This document shows, one piece after another, positions 30,248-38,915 of a stretch of 48,254 nt of DNA. The position numbers and the translations under genes were made by a program. The DNA is from a bacterium UBA3756 (GTDB lineage: Bacteria > Bacteroidota > Bacteroidia > Bacteroidales > Bacteroidaceae): NCBI GenBank assembly GCA_002371695.1, contig DFGG01000109.1:87299-135552 (forward strand). The letters are read 5' to 3'. Numbering within the stretch: position 1 is the first letter of the stretch; each line of letters starts with the position of its first letter. The notes under the pieces are model-generated. The model did no database searches, was not told the DNA's origin, and worked only from the letters and a program-made list of their open reading frames with translations.

Positions 30248-32869
30248 ATGAAGAGAATCAGTTTATTCCTTTCCTTGCTGCTCAGTCTCAGCAGCTATGC
30301 TGCCAACGACAGTAAGACCATCGACCTCAGCGGCACGTGGCAATTTGCGTTGGACCGCCAGAAACAGGTGCAGCCCGACAACGCCATGACAGAGACAGTA
30401 CAGTTGCCTGGAACCACCGATACCAATAAAAAAGGCGATTTCATCGCGAAAAGTGAGGAAACTACCCATCTGACGCGCCCTTGGTCGTACAAGGGCAGAG
30501 CCTGGTACAAACGTGAGGTAGAAATACCAAGAGTATGGAAGGGCAAACCCATTTACCTGATACTGGAGCGCACCAAGCCAACGGAGATCTATATTGATGC
30601 CAAGCTTGCCGGAAGCTCTAACGATATCTCCACCCCTCAGGTGTTTGAACTGTCAAAGCTACTCACCCCTGGCAAGCACCAGCTCGCCATCATGGTGGAT
30701 AACAGCAGCGGAGTGCCAGAACAGATCTATGCCAACAGTCACGCTTATACCGAGGACACCCAGACTAACTGGAACGGTATCATCGGAAGAATGGAACTGA
30801 CGATTGATCCTCAACAGACAAAGGCGATGGTTAAAAACGCAAAAATCCACCCGAATTTCAAGGACTTCCACATCGAGGGGCAACACTTCTATGCCAATGG
30901 CCACAAGATATTCCTGCGGGGCAAACACGATGCCTGCGTATGGCCTCTCACAGGACATGTCGCTATGGATGTCGATTCGTGGATGGATTACCTCGGTACC
31001 TGTGCAGCCTACGGTCTGAACCATGTACGTTTCCATAGTTGGTGCCCTCCCGAAGCTGCTTTCGTCGCAGCTGATGAACTCGGCATCATCCTGCAGCCTG
31101 AGCTCCCCTTCTGGGGCGACTTCAACGAGAAGGACACCATGCTGATGCAGTTCCTGCACAAGGAGGGTGAGAATATCCTGCGCACCTACGGCCATCATCC
31201 CTCATTCCGGATGTTCGCTCTGGGCAATGAACTCTGGGGCAGCATCAGTAAAATGGCCGAATTCATCGAGGATTTCCGCAAGATTGCACCTGATAAGGTC
31301 TTTACCTTCGGCAGCAACTACTACCTCGGCTACCAGGGTGTGAAGAAAGGCATGGACTACTTCACAACCTGTCGTGTAGGCGGTGAGGGCTGTGGAAACT
31401 ACAACACCCACACCCGCGGCTCTTTCTCGTTTGCCGATGCAGCCGATGGCGGTATGATCAACCATTTTTACCCCAACACGATGATGAACTTCGAAGAAGG
31501 TTGTAAGCTGGCATTCCCAGAGGGAGAGGCATGGACGAAGGCCGTACCCGTCATCTCGCACGAAACCGCTCAGTTCCAGACCTACCCCGACTTCGATGAA
31601 ATCGCGAAATATAAGGGCGTGCTCTATCCTTATAATATGGAGGTGTTCCGCTCACGCCTCGAGAAAGCCGGCATGCTGGATCAGGCCAAAGACTTCCATC
31701 AGGCCAGTGGTGCCTGGTCGTTGCAGCTCTACAAACAAGACATCGAGATGGACCTGCGCACCAAGAATATGGCAGGCTTCCAACTGCTCGACCTTCAGGA
31801 CTATCCAGGGCAAGGTTCGGCCTATATTGGCATTCTCGATGCCTTCATGGATCCGAAGGGTCTGTGCACAGAGCGCGAATGGCGCCAGTGGTGCGCCCCA
31901 GTAGTGCCATTGCTGGTGGCAGATCGTTTCTGTTTCACCAACGAGGATGGGATCCACGCCTGGATCCAGGTAGCCAACTATAGCGGAGCGTCGCTCAACG
32001 GCAAGACACTTCGTTGGGAACTGCATGCTCCGCAGGCAGAATCTCACAGCCACCCCGTCCCCGTGAGTGGTGAGATGAAACTACCCGCTACCGAAGGACT
32101 CTTCACCGCAGGAGAACTGAAGATCGATCTCAAGAGCTTCGACAAGCCGACACAGTTGCAGCTCTGTCTTACCATCGAAGGTACAGAATTTTATGGTGTG
32201 CCCTATCACAACACATACGACCTTTGGGTTTATCCAGCTTGGAGCGACTTGAGTAAGTTGGAGAGTCAGGTCATCGTTACCAATGAACTGACAGACTACA
32301 TCGCCAAACAGTTGGAAGACGGCAAGCGCGTACTGCTGATGCCAGACTCCACAAACCTCTGTGTGGGTGGTCTCTTCCAGACGGACTATTGGAACTACCG
32401 TATGTTCAAGACCATCTCGGAGAACAACAAGAAAACTGTATCACCAGGTACTCTGGGCATCCTGACAGACCCCAAGCACCCCATCTTCAAAGAATTCCCC
32501 ACAGAGATGCACACCAACTGGCAGTGGTTCCCCGTAATCAAGGCCAGTCATCCGATGATGCTCGACAACACTGGTAAGGACTATCGCCCTATCGTACAGG
32601 TAATCGACAATATCGAGCGCAACCACAAGCTCGGTCTCATCTTTGAGTTTGCCGTTGGCAAGGGCAAGTTGCTCGTCTCAATGGCAGACCTTGAGAAAGC
32701 CACCGCCTACCCAGAAGGTAGGGCCTTCTATCGTAGTGTGCTATCGTACATGACTTCTGAGGATTTCGCGCCTAAGACACACATCACCCTCGAGGATTTC
32801 CAGAAACTGATGACAACCCCCGTCGTGGAAGGTAAGATTGGTGAACTGAACAACATCTCACCTTATTAA
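30248..32869 (+). CDS. Glycoside hydrolase family 2 protein
   Basis: An 873-aa secreted enzyme (signal MKRISLFLSLLLSLSSYA). The N-terminal sugar-binding jelly-roll (about 22-190) has the GH2 start IDLSGTWQFALD and the WYKREVEIP strand. The TIM-barrel (about 207-560) has NGHKIFLRGKHDACVWPLTG, GLNHVRFHSWCPPEAAF, the acid/base Glu in ALGNELWG (about Glu328) and a likely nucleophile Glu in VISHETAQ (about Glu439). The immunoglobulin-like middle domain that usually separates these parts seems missing or very short. A C-terminal beta region of about 300 aa follows. Substrate (beta-galactoside, mannoside or glucuronide) cannot be read. The gene begins just after the 21-bp palindrome array, and no clear promoter is seen. 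Confidence 0.85.
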   Translation: MKRISLFLSLLLSLSSYAANDSKTIDLSGTWQFALDRQKQVQPDNAMTETVQLPGTTDTNKKGDFIAKSEETTHLTRPWSYKGRAWYKREVEIPRVWKGKPIYLILERTKPTEIYIDAKLAGSSNDISTPQVFELSKLLTPGKHQLAIMVDNSSGVPEQIYANSHAYTEDTQTNWNGIIGRMELTIDPQQTKAMVKNAKIHPNFKDFHIEGQHFYANGHKIFLRGKHDACVWPLTGHVAMDVDSWMDYLGTCAAYGLNHVRFHSWCPPEAAFVAADELGIILQPELPFWGDFNEKDTMLMQFLHKEGENILRTYGHHPSFRMFALGNELWGSISKMAEFIEDFRKIAPDKVFTFGSNYYLGYQGVKKGMDYFTTCRVGGEGCGNYNTHTRGSFSFADAADGGMINHFYPNTMMNFEEGCKLAFPEGEAWTKAVPVISHETAQFQTYPDFDEIAKYKGVLYPYNMEVFRSRLEKAGMLDQAKDFHQASGAWSLQLYKQDIEMDLRTKNMAGFQLLDLQDYPGQGSAYIGILDAFMDPKGLCTEREWRQWCAPVVPLLVADRFCFTNEDGIHAWIQVANYSGASLNGKTLRWELHAPQAESHSHPVPVSGEMKLPATEGLFTAGELKIDLKSFDKPTQLQLCLTIEGTEFYGVPYHNTYDLWVYPAWSDLSKLESQVIVTNELTDYIAKQLEDGKRVLLMPDSTNLCVGGLFQTDYWNYRMFKTISENNKKTVSPGTLGILTDPKHPIFKEFPTEMHTNWQWFPVIKASHPMMLDNTGKDYRPIVQVIDNIERNHKLGLIFEFAVGKGKLLVSMADLEKATAYPEGRAFYRSVLSYMTSEDFAPKTHITLEDFQKLMTTPVVEGKIGELNNISPY

Positions 32870-32873
32870 TATA

Positions 32874-33015
32874 TTAGGCACGATTTATTTAGGCACGGAT
32901 TAACACGGCTTAAATATTATTTAAGACACGGCTATTCCAGTTAATAGGAAGCCGTGTCTTTCTTTTGAAAGCTGTGTTAATCCGTGCCTAAAATCACACC
33001 TATAATCGTGCCTAT
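32874..33015. terminator. Nested inverted repeats between convergent GH2 and DEAD-box genes
   Basis: Three nested stems. Inner: 11 bp perfect (32923-32933 / 32950-32960). Middle: 21 nt, 20 matching (32891-32911 / 32969-32989). Outer: 12 nt, 11 matching (32875-32886 / 33003-33014). Left arms of the outer and middle stems both start TAGGCACG. The outermost right arm overlaps the DEAD-box stop codon. It probably terminates both genes. Confidence 0.75.
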
Positions 33016-34811
33016 TTATTCTTCTTTTTACGAGGCTTGCGCATCGCCCAACCTTCTTCACTAAAATCAGGCTCTGGACCCTTGAAACCACGTTGGGCTT
33101 TTTCCATTAACCCGCGCCAATCGTCCTTTTTCTGGTGTTTGGGCTTGGATGCTGACTTTGCTGATCTGCCTTCAGACGGTTTTCCACCCTCATCTGCATC
33201 ATTGCAGCGCACGGTTCTGCCTTTATGTCTGATACCTGTCAGCTGGATCATCACCTTCTTGGCATCCTTTTCAGGCACCTCAAAATAAGAGATGGTATCC
33301 AGCAAGTCGATATGCCCCACCTCCTGACGACCACCTACAAAACGGTTCAGCGTCTGCATCAGCTCACCAGGATAGAAGCCATCACGCTTACCTAAGTTGA
33401 TAAACAGGCGGCGATAGCCTTTCTGGGCCTTGTTCTGCAGTTTCTGTTTGTCACTCTGGGGTTTCTTTTCCTTCTTGTCAGGCACGACCGCTTCAATCTC
33501 AGGCGCTTCGGCATAGTAGGCCAAGAACTTACCAAACTCCAACGAAACAATCTTCTTGATAAGTTCTTCTTTGTCGATATATTCGAAGTAACGGTTGATA
33601 TCCTGCATGAAGGGGGCAATCTCCTCGTCATCGACATCGGTCTTCACGATCTGGTCCATCACCTTATAGAGCTGTTTCTTACAGATTTCCTCAGCTGATG
33701 GAATCTCTGCCTTCACAAACTCCTTGCCGATCTCCTTTTCGATATTGCGGATCTTGAACTTCTCACGACTATGCACGATGGAGATAGACGTTCCCTTCTT
33801 ACCAGCACGACCAGTACGGCCTGAGCGGTGGGTGTAGTTCTCGATATCGTCAGGCAGTCCGAAGTTGATGACATGCGTCAGATCGTCCACATCCAGTCCG
33901 CGTGCAGCGACATCTGTTGCCACAAGCAACTGCGTCAGGTGGTTACGGAACTTCTGCATCGTCAGGTCGCGCTGCTGCTGCGAAAGGTCGCCATGCAGCG
34001 ACTCCGCATTATAGCCATCCTTGATGAGTTTGTCGGCAATCTCCTGCGTCTCAATCTTCGTGCGACAGAATATGATGGCGAAGATACGGGGATAATAATC
34101 AACGATGCGTTTCAGCGCCAAATACTTATCCTTGGCGTTCACCATATAATAGATATGGTTCACGTTTTCGGCCCCTTCGTTACGGCTGCCCACCACGATT
34201 TCCTGATAGTCGTGCAGATATTTCTTAGCCACGCGCTCCACCTCCTTGCTCATCGTGGCCGAGAACATCAGCGTGTGATGCTCCTCGGAGAGCGATTCGA
34301 AGATTTCGTTGATACTATCCGAGAAACCCATGTTCAGCATCTCGTCGGCCTCGTCGAGCACGATGTTTGTCACCTGTTCCAAGTGCGCAAAGCCGCGATG
34401 CATCAAGTCAACGAGTCGTCCTGGTGTAGCCACAATGATCTCGACACCCTTCTTCAGGGCTCTCATCTGTGGTTCGATGGCTGCACCACCATATACAGCC
34501 TCTACATGTATGCCATCCATATACTTGGCAAAGTCGCGCAGGTCGTCGGCAATCTGCAGACAGAGTTCTCTGGTGGGCGACAGCACTAGAGCCTGAGTCT
34601 CTCTGCGTGAGGTGTCAATACGCTCTAGAAGGGGGATGCCGAATGCGGCCGTCTTACCTGTACCCGTCTGGGCCAGTGCTATCACGTCATTCTGATTCTC
34701 AAGCAGAAACGGAATGACAGCCTCCTGTACAGGCATCGGCTGTACAAAACCTAACTCCTCAATTGCCTTGCGTATCGACTCGCAAACGCCTAATTCTTCA
34801 AATGTCTTCAT
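33012..34811 (-). CDS. deaD: DEAD-box ATP-dependent RNA helicase (DeaD/CsdA type)
   Basis: A 599-aa helicase. Q-motif FEELGVCESIRKAIEELGF; motif I AQTGTGKTAA; Ia PTRELCLQIA; II DEAD (VLDEADEMLNMGF); III SAT; helicase domain 2 with VATDVAARGLDV and motif VI HRSGRTGRAG. A DbpA-type RNA-binding domain (about 455-535: RRLFINLGKRDGFYPGELMQ) and a basic tail ending KPRKKKNK follow. It unwinds structured RNA in ribosome assembly or cold adaptation. The start has AGGAG upstream and a TATCTTTG promoter 20 nt away. Promoter overlaps that of the divergent LOG gene. Confidence 0.93.
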   Translation of the reverse strand: MKTFEELGVCESIRKAIEELGFVQPMPVQEAVIPFLLENQNDVIALAQTGTGKTAAFGIPLLERIDTSRRETQALVLSPTRELCLQIADDLRDFAKYMDGIHVEAVYGGAAIEPQMRALKKGVEIIVATPGRLVDLMHRGFAHLEQVTNIVLDEADEMLNMGFSDSINEIFESLSEEHHTLMFSATMSKEVERVAKKYLHDYQEIVVGSRNEGAENVNHIYYMVNAKDKYLALKRIVDYYPRIFAIIFCRTKIETQEIADKLIKDGYNAESLHGDLSQQQRDLTMQKFRNHLTQLLVATDVAARGLDVDDLTHVINFGLPDDIENYTHRSGRTGRAGKKGTSISIVHSREKFKIRNIEKEIGKEFVKAEIPSAEEICKKQLYKVMDQIVKTDVDDEEIAPFMQDINRYFEYIDKEELIKKIVSLEFGKFLAYYAEAPEIEAVVPDKKEKKPQSDKQKLQNKAQKGYRRLFINLGKRDGFYPGELMQTLNRFVGGRQEVGHIDLLDTISYFEVPEKDAKKVMIQLTGIRHKGRTVRCNDADEGGKPSEGRSAKSASKPKHQKKDDWRGLMEKAQRGFKGPEPDFSEEGWAMRKPRKKKNK

Positions 34812-34827
34812 CGTTTTCTCCTATTTG

Positions 34828-34862
34828 GTTGCAAAGATACAAAAAAAATCGTAAATTTGCAA
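34828..34862. promoter_or_regulatory. Overlapping divergent promoters of the DEAD-box and LOG genes
   Basis: Minus -7 TATCTTTG at 34832-34839 with TTG at 34860-34862 near the -33 distance; plus -7 TAAATTTG at 34852-34859 with GTTG at 34828-34831. Each promoter's -33 region overlaps or abuts the other's -7, so the two cannot be occupied together. Confidence 0.6.
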
Positions 34863-34868
34863 CCAGAT

Positions 34869-35408
34869 ATGAAGATATGTATATTCTGTTCTGCTAATCA
34901 GCAGATTGACCCAGACTTCTTCACGGCAACGGAAGAGCTGGGTAAGTGGGCCGCGGAGAACGGCCACAGCATCGTGTACGGTGGTGTGAATCAGGGACTG
35001 ATGGAGTGTGTTGCGAAAGCGGCCAAGGAGAACGGGGGCCAGACCATCGGTATAGTGCCGATGATGGTTGAAAGAAGCGGGCGCACCAGTGATTATGTGG
35101 ATGTGAAAATCCCCTGCGACAACCTGAGCGACCGCAAGCAGCTAATGATGGACCAGAGCGACGTGTTCATCGCCCTGCCCGGCGGCATCGGCACCCTCGA
35201 TGAAGTATTCACCGTGGCCGCCTCAGCCACTATTGGCTATCATCAGAAGCCCCTCATTCTTTATAACATGAAAGGCTTTTGGGACTCACTTATCGCCCTG
35301 CTCGACGACCTGCAGGCCAAGGGGATGATCCGCGGGAATTGGCGAGATTACATTAAAACAGCCAATTCCATTGAACAGATAGACTCAATTATAGGTACGA
35401 TTTGTTAG
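34869..35408 (+). CDS. LOG-family protein (cytokinin riboside 5'-monophosphate phosphoribohydrolase type)
   Basis: A 179-aa Rossmann-fold protein. It begins MKICIFCSANQQIDPDFF and contains the LOG/TIGR00730 signature LPGGIGTLDE with upstream DRKQLMMDQSDVFIAL. LOG enzymes cleave cytokinin nucleotides or, more generally, nucleoside monophosphates at the N-glycosidic bond; the bacterial substrate is often AMP-like and the role unclear. The ATG at 34869 lies 9 nt from the -7 element, and the family normally starts here. The stop codon is part of the terminator hairpin. Confidence 0.88.
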   Translation: MKICIFCSANQQIDPDFFTATEELGKWAAENGHSIVYGGVNQGLMECVAKAAKENGGQTIGIVPMMVERSGRTSDYVDVKIPCDNLSDRKQLMMDQSDVFIALPGGIGTLDEVFTVAASATIGYHQKPLILYNMKGFWDSLIALLDDLQAKGMIRGNWRDYIKTANSIEQIDSIIGTIC

Positions 35409-35444
35409 GCACAGATTCTTGGACAAGCCAAGAATCCGTGCCTA
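35406..35444. terminator. Terminator between convergent LOG and flavodiiron genes
   Basis: A 17-nt inverted repeat with one mismatch (35406-35422 / 35428-35444), loop ACAAG. The left arm starts at the LOG stop codon. The right arm's complement reads TAGGCACGGATT, the same arm used at 32890. Confidence 0.75.
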
Positions 35445-35460
35445 CTAAATTAAATCTGTC

Positions 35461-36627
35461 TTATGAGAGCAGACTATCAGCCAACTGCTCCAATTGTGCC
35501 TCATCGGCAGCCTTCATGCGAGAGCGGATAGTGACCATTGGCTCTACGATCTCACAGTCTTTCAGACTCTCAATCATCGAGCGCATCACTTTACCTGCCG
35601 TAGGCATCCAACTGCCGTTCTCGACGATACCAAAGCGACGGCGCTGATAGTTCTTAATCTGCAGGTGATAGAGGAAGTCGTGCATCACGGGGAACACACC
35701 TGCATCGTAGCTCGATGCAGCCACCACGACAGTAGGATAACGGAAAGCATCCTCGATGACCTCGGCCATATCGTCGCGGCTCAAATCGCTGACCACGACC
35801 TTGGCGGCACCCTTCTTGCGGAGTATCTCAGCCATACGCTCGGCAGCAACAGCAGTTCCGCCATGAATACTGGCATAGGCAATCAGTACGCCCTCACTCT
35901 CAGGCTCGTACTTGCTCCATGTATCATAGAGCTTGACAGCCTCAGCCAGCGCCTCGCCCTTCAGCACAGGGCCGTGCAGCGGACAGATGGTCTGAACGTC
36001 GATAGCAGCCATCTTTTTCACCACGCTCTGTACCTGCGTACCATACTTGCCGCAGATATTGAAATAGTACCTGCGAGCCTCGCAAGCCCAGTCATCTGTC
36101 TCATTCACCAGAGCACCGAACTTTCCAAAACCATCAGCCGAGAACAGCACCTTATCCTTGCTGTCATAGCTCATGATGACCTCTGGCCAATGCACCATAG
36201 CGGCTGAGATAAACTGGAGCGTGTGCTGGCCAAGCTGGAGTGTATCGCCCTCCTTGACAGTGATGACACGTCCCTCGAAGTTGAAGCCCTCGAAGAAGTT
36301 CGGCAACATTTTCACGGCTGCGGCACTGCATACGAGCTGCAGACCGGGATAGGTCTCCAGCATCCAGGCAATAAGTGCAGCGTGATCGGGTTCCATGTGG
36401 TGAGCCACCAGATAGTCTGGTTGGCGACCATTGAGGGCGGCCTTCAAGTTTGCCTTCCACTCTTCGCCCTTGCGACGGTCGGCAGTATCCATGACCGCGA
36501 TCTTCTCATCATCAATGAGATAGGAATTATAACTCATGCCCTCGGGCACCACGTACTGACTCTCAAACAGGTCGATGTCGAGATCGTCAACACCGATGTA
36601 CTTAATAGTGTCACTTATCATATCCAT
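35461..36627 (-). CDS. Flavodiiron protein (FprA-type O2/NO reductase)
   Basis: A 388-aa cytoplasmic enzyme that reduces O2 to water and/or NO to N2O, protecting anaerobes. The N-terminal metallo-beta-lactamase-like domain has all diiron ligand motifs: HHMEPDH (HxExDH), AMVHWPEVI, FSADGFGKFG and CPLHGPVL. The C-terminal flavodoxin domain (about 250-388) has YASIHGGTAVAAERMAE for FMN and VVAASSYDAGVFPVM. There is no rubredoxin tail, so an external electron donor is needed. The start overlaps the upstream pfkB-type gene by 17 nt (or 11 nt if Met3 is used), so the two are translationally coupled. Confidence 0.93.
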   Translation of the reverse strand: MDMISDTIKYIGVDDLDIDLFESQYVVPEGMSYNSYLIDDEKIAVMDTADRRKGEEWKANLKAALNGRQPDYLVAHHMEPDHAALIAWMLETYPGLQLVCSAAAVKMLPNFFEGFNFEGRVITVKEGDTLQLGQHTLQFISAAMVHWPEVIMSYDSKDKVLFSADGFGKFGALVNETDDWACEARRYYFNICGKYGTQVQSVVKKMAAIDVQTICPLHGPVLKGEALAEAVKLYDTWSKYEPESEGVLIAYASIHGGTAVAAERMAEILRKKGAAKVVVSDLSRDDMAEVIEDAFRYPTVVVAASSYDAGVFPVMHDFLYHLQIKNYQRRRFGIVENGSWMPTAGKVMRSMIESLKDCEIVEPMVTIRSRMKAADEAQLEQLADSLLS

Positions 36628-37570
36628 ATTCTAAAATTAACTCACGTTTCTTCTCGTCGGCAAAAGCCAGATCGATGCTGTTGTTGATACTCTTGCACAC
36701 ATTCGCCGAGAACTGTTGGGCCTCAGCGATGACCTGATCCCACTGGCTCTCCGTCATACCAGCGGCAATCTGTTCGCGCGTGATGCCATACTTTATCAGT
36801 CCATAGATAAAGCCGGCGTTGAAGTTGTCGCCAGCCCCGATGGTGCTCACCGTCTCCGTCTTCATGACGGGATACTGCTTACTCAGTCCGCCAACAGAGC
36901 GCATCTCAATAGGACTACCACCTTGCGTATAGATAAAGTTCTTGCAGTAGAAAGATATCTGGGCACGATAGACGGTCTCTGCATCGTTCTTATTGAACAT
37001 CACCTCAAAGTCCTCCTGACTGCCCCTTACGATGTCTGCCAACTCCAGATTCTCCAGGATATTCGGCGTGACCTTCATTACCTCGTTACGATGAGACGAA
37101 CGGAAGTTCACGTCATAATACAGGATTGCCCCGTGGTTATGGGCATACTCCAGAAAGGAGAACACCTGTGGGCGGATGACTGGATTCACCGCATAGAAAG
37201 AACCGAACATCACGACATCATCGGGCTGAATCTCAGGGAAGGAGAAGTCCAGTCTGTCATGGGGATGATCCTTATAGAAGATATACTCCGCATCATTATT
37301 ATCATTCAGGAAAGCCAGCGATACCGGTGACTTTGATTCTGGATAGACACTGATGTTACTGGTATCCACATGGTTCTCCTCCAGGAAGCTGATAATCTGT
37401 TTTCCCACCCTGTCGTTGCCCGTCTCGCTGATAAACGTGGTGTTCAAGCCCGCACGCCCGAGGGAGATAAGACCATTGAACATAGAACCGCCCGGCACAG
37501 CACCGATGGGCTGATTGTTCTTGAAGATGATATCGAGAATCGTCTCGCCTATACCTATTACCTTACGCAT
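36611..37570 (-). CDS. PfkB-family carbohydrate kinase (fructokinase-like)
   Basis: A 319-aa ribokinase-fold sugar kinase. The N-terminal glycine motif is in IGAVPGGSMFNGLISLGRAG; the C-terminal signature STIGAGDNFNAGFIYGL contains the anion hole and catalytic Asp. Length and layout fit fructokinases, though ribokinase or another sugar specificity is possible. It is first in a minus-strand pair with the flavodiiron protein, whose start lies inside its 3' end. Divergent from the M16 peptidase across an 87-bp gap. Confidence 0.9.
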   Translation of the reverse strand: MRKVIGIGETILDIIFKNNQPIGAVPGGSMFNGLISLGRAGLNTTFISETGNDRVGKQIISFLEENHVDTSNISVYPESKSPVSLAFLNDNNDAEYIFYKDHPHDRLDFSFPEIQPDDVVMFGSFYAVNPVIRPQVFSFLEYAHNHGAILYYDVNFRSSHRNEVMKVTPNILENLELADIVRGSQEDFEVMFNKNDAETVYRAQISFYCKNFIYTQGGSPIEMRSVGGLSKQYPVMKTETVSTIGAGDNFNAGFIYGLIKYGITREQIAAGMTESQWDQVIAEAQQFSANVCKSINNSIDLAFADEKKRELILEYGYDK

Positions 37571-37590
37571 TGTTTCATGATTTATGGCTG

Positions 37591-37598
37591 CAAAGATA
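37591..37598 (-). promoter_or_regulatory. PfkB gene promoter, -7 element
   Basis: Minus-strand TATCTTTG, 20 nt before the ATG. -33 weak. Confidence 0.5.
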
Positions 37599-37610
37599 CA
37601 AATAAATTGA

Positions 37611-37633
37611 GAATTAAGAATTAAGAATTAAGA
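37611..37633. repeat. Short tandem repeat (GAATTAA)3 between divergent promoters
   Basis: Three perfect 7-bp copies plus a partial GA, lying between the PfkB and M16 -7 elements at the position where -33 boxes would be expected. Confidence 0.8.
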
Positions 37634-37641
37634 GTTTTTTG

Positions 37642-37649
37642 TACCTTTG
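37642..37649 (+). promoter_or_regulatory. M16 peptidase promoter, -7 element
   Basis: TACCTTTG with 8 nt to the ATG at 37658; nearly leaderless arrangement. Confidence 0.55.
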
Positions 37650-37657
37650 CAGCCAAA

Positions 37658-38911
37658 ATGACAAAATACAATACATATATTCTCAAAAACGGCCTGCGCC
37701 TCATCCACCTGCCTTCTGCTTCGCAGGTGGTGTATTGTGGCTATGACATCGCCGCGGGCACCCGAGACGAAAGGCGACGGGTAGGTGACGGCACGGGTAT
37801 TGGCGAAGAAGGACTGGCTCATTTCTGTGAACACATGACCTTCAAGGGCACAACGCGCCGTAATGCCCTTCAGATTATCAATGCAATCGAAGGACTGGGT
37901 GGTGAACTGAACGCCTTCACCAACAAGGAGGACACCTGTTTCTATGCTGCCATCTCAAAGGAGCACTTCCCACAGGCTGTTGATGTGCTGACAGACATCG
38001 TTTTCCACAGTCAATATCCACAGTCGGAAATCGACAAGGAGGTGGAGGTGATCTGTGATGAAATCGAGAGTTACAACGACTCGCCCGCCGAACTGATCTA
38101 CGACGAGTTTGAGAACATCCTCTTCGAAGGACATCCCCTTGGGCACAACATCCTCGGCAATGCCGAACAGCTGCGCACCTATACCACAGACGATGCCTTG
38201 CGCTTCGTACATAGGAACTACCGCCCAGACAACGCCGTGTTCTTCGTCTATGGTAATATCGACTTCAAACGACTCGTCAAACTATTGGAGAAAAAAGACA
38301 TACCACAGTATTCGGACAAACCGCAAAACAACGAGCCGAATGTCTTAACTCATCAGCCTATCGGACAGACCATCACCCGCGAACTCCATACCCATCAAGC
38401 CCATGTGATGACTGGTTGTCGTGCCTATGCCTACACCGATCCGCGCCGTATGACACTCTATCTGCTGAACAACATCTTAGGCGGTCCAGGTATGAATGCT
38501 CGTCTGAACCTATCCCTGAGGGAACGTCACGGACTGGTCTATACCGTTGAGAGTTCGATGGCCAGCTATGGCGACTGCGGACTCTGGTGTGTCTATTTCG
38601 GCTGCGACCATCATGATATCCACCAGTGCCTCCACCTGGTGCGCCATGAACTCGACCGTGTGATGCAAAAGCCACTTAGCACGGCCCAGCTCAATGCTGC
38701 CAAGCGCCAGTTGAAAGGTCAGCTCGCCATTGCCTGTGACAACCGTGAGCAGTTTGCCCTTGACTTCGGCAGAAGCTATCTCCACCACGGACAAGAACGT
38801 AACCTCGAACAGCTCTACCAGCGCATCGATGCCATTACGGCAGAGGAGATACAACAAGTGGCAAACGAACTATTTGCCACTGATGTGCTGACGACTCTCA
38901 TCTTCAAATAG
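37658..38911 (+). CDS. M16-family zinc metallopeptidase (pitrilysin type)
   Basis: A 417-aa peptidase. The inverted zinc motif HxxEH is in GLAHFCEHMTFKGT, with the distal Glu in the DKEVEVICDEIESYND helix. The second M16 domain (about 180-400) contains GGPGMNARLNLSLRERHGLV followed by YTVESS, the R/Y pair typical of M16B. No signal peptide is seen, so it is probably cytoplasmic. The stop is 4 nt from the stop of the convergent GH92 fusion, with no terminator between. The ATG lies 8 nt from TACCTTTG. Confidence 0.92.
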   Translation: MTKYNTYILKNGLRLIHLPSASQVVYCGYDIAAGTRDERRRVGDGTGIGEEGLAHFCEHMTFKGTTRRNALQIINAIEGLGGELNAFTNKEDTCFYAAISKEHFPQAVDVLTDIVFHSQYPQSEIDKEVEVICDEIESYNDSPAELIYDEFENILFEGHPLGHNILGNAEQLRTYTTDDALRFVHRNYRPDNAVFFVYGNIDFKRLVKLLEKKDIPQYSDKPQNNEPNVLTHQPIGQTITRELHTHQAHVMTGCRAYAYTDPRRMTLYLLNNILGGPGMNARLNLSLRERHGLVYTVESSMASYGDCGLWCVYFGCDHHDIHQCLHLVRHELDRVMQKPLSTAQLNAAKRQLKGQLAIACDNREQFALDFGRSYLHHGQERNLEQLYQRIDAITAEEIQQVANELFATDVLTTLIFK

Positions 38912-38915
38912 ATTC

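Noticed and set aside
33828..34589. Plus-strand open frame (253 codons) inside the DEAD-box gene
   Set aside because: Antisense to conserved helicase motifs, with a histidine-rich composition typical of shadow frames.
35494..36207. Plus-strand open frame (237 codons) inside the flavodiiron gene
   Set aside because: Antisense to the diiron and FMN motifs; no protein-family features.
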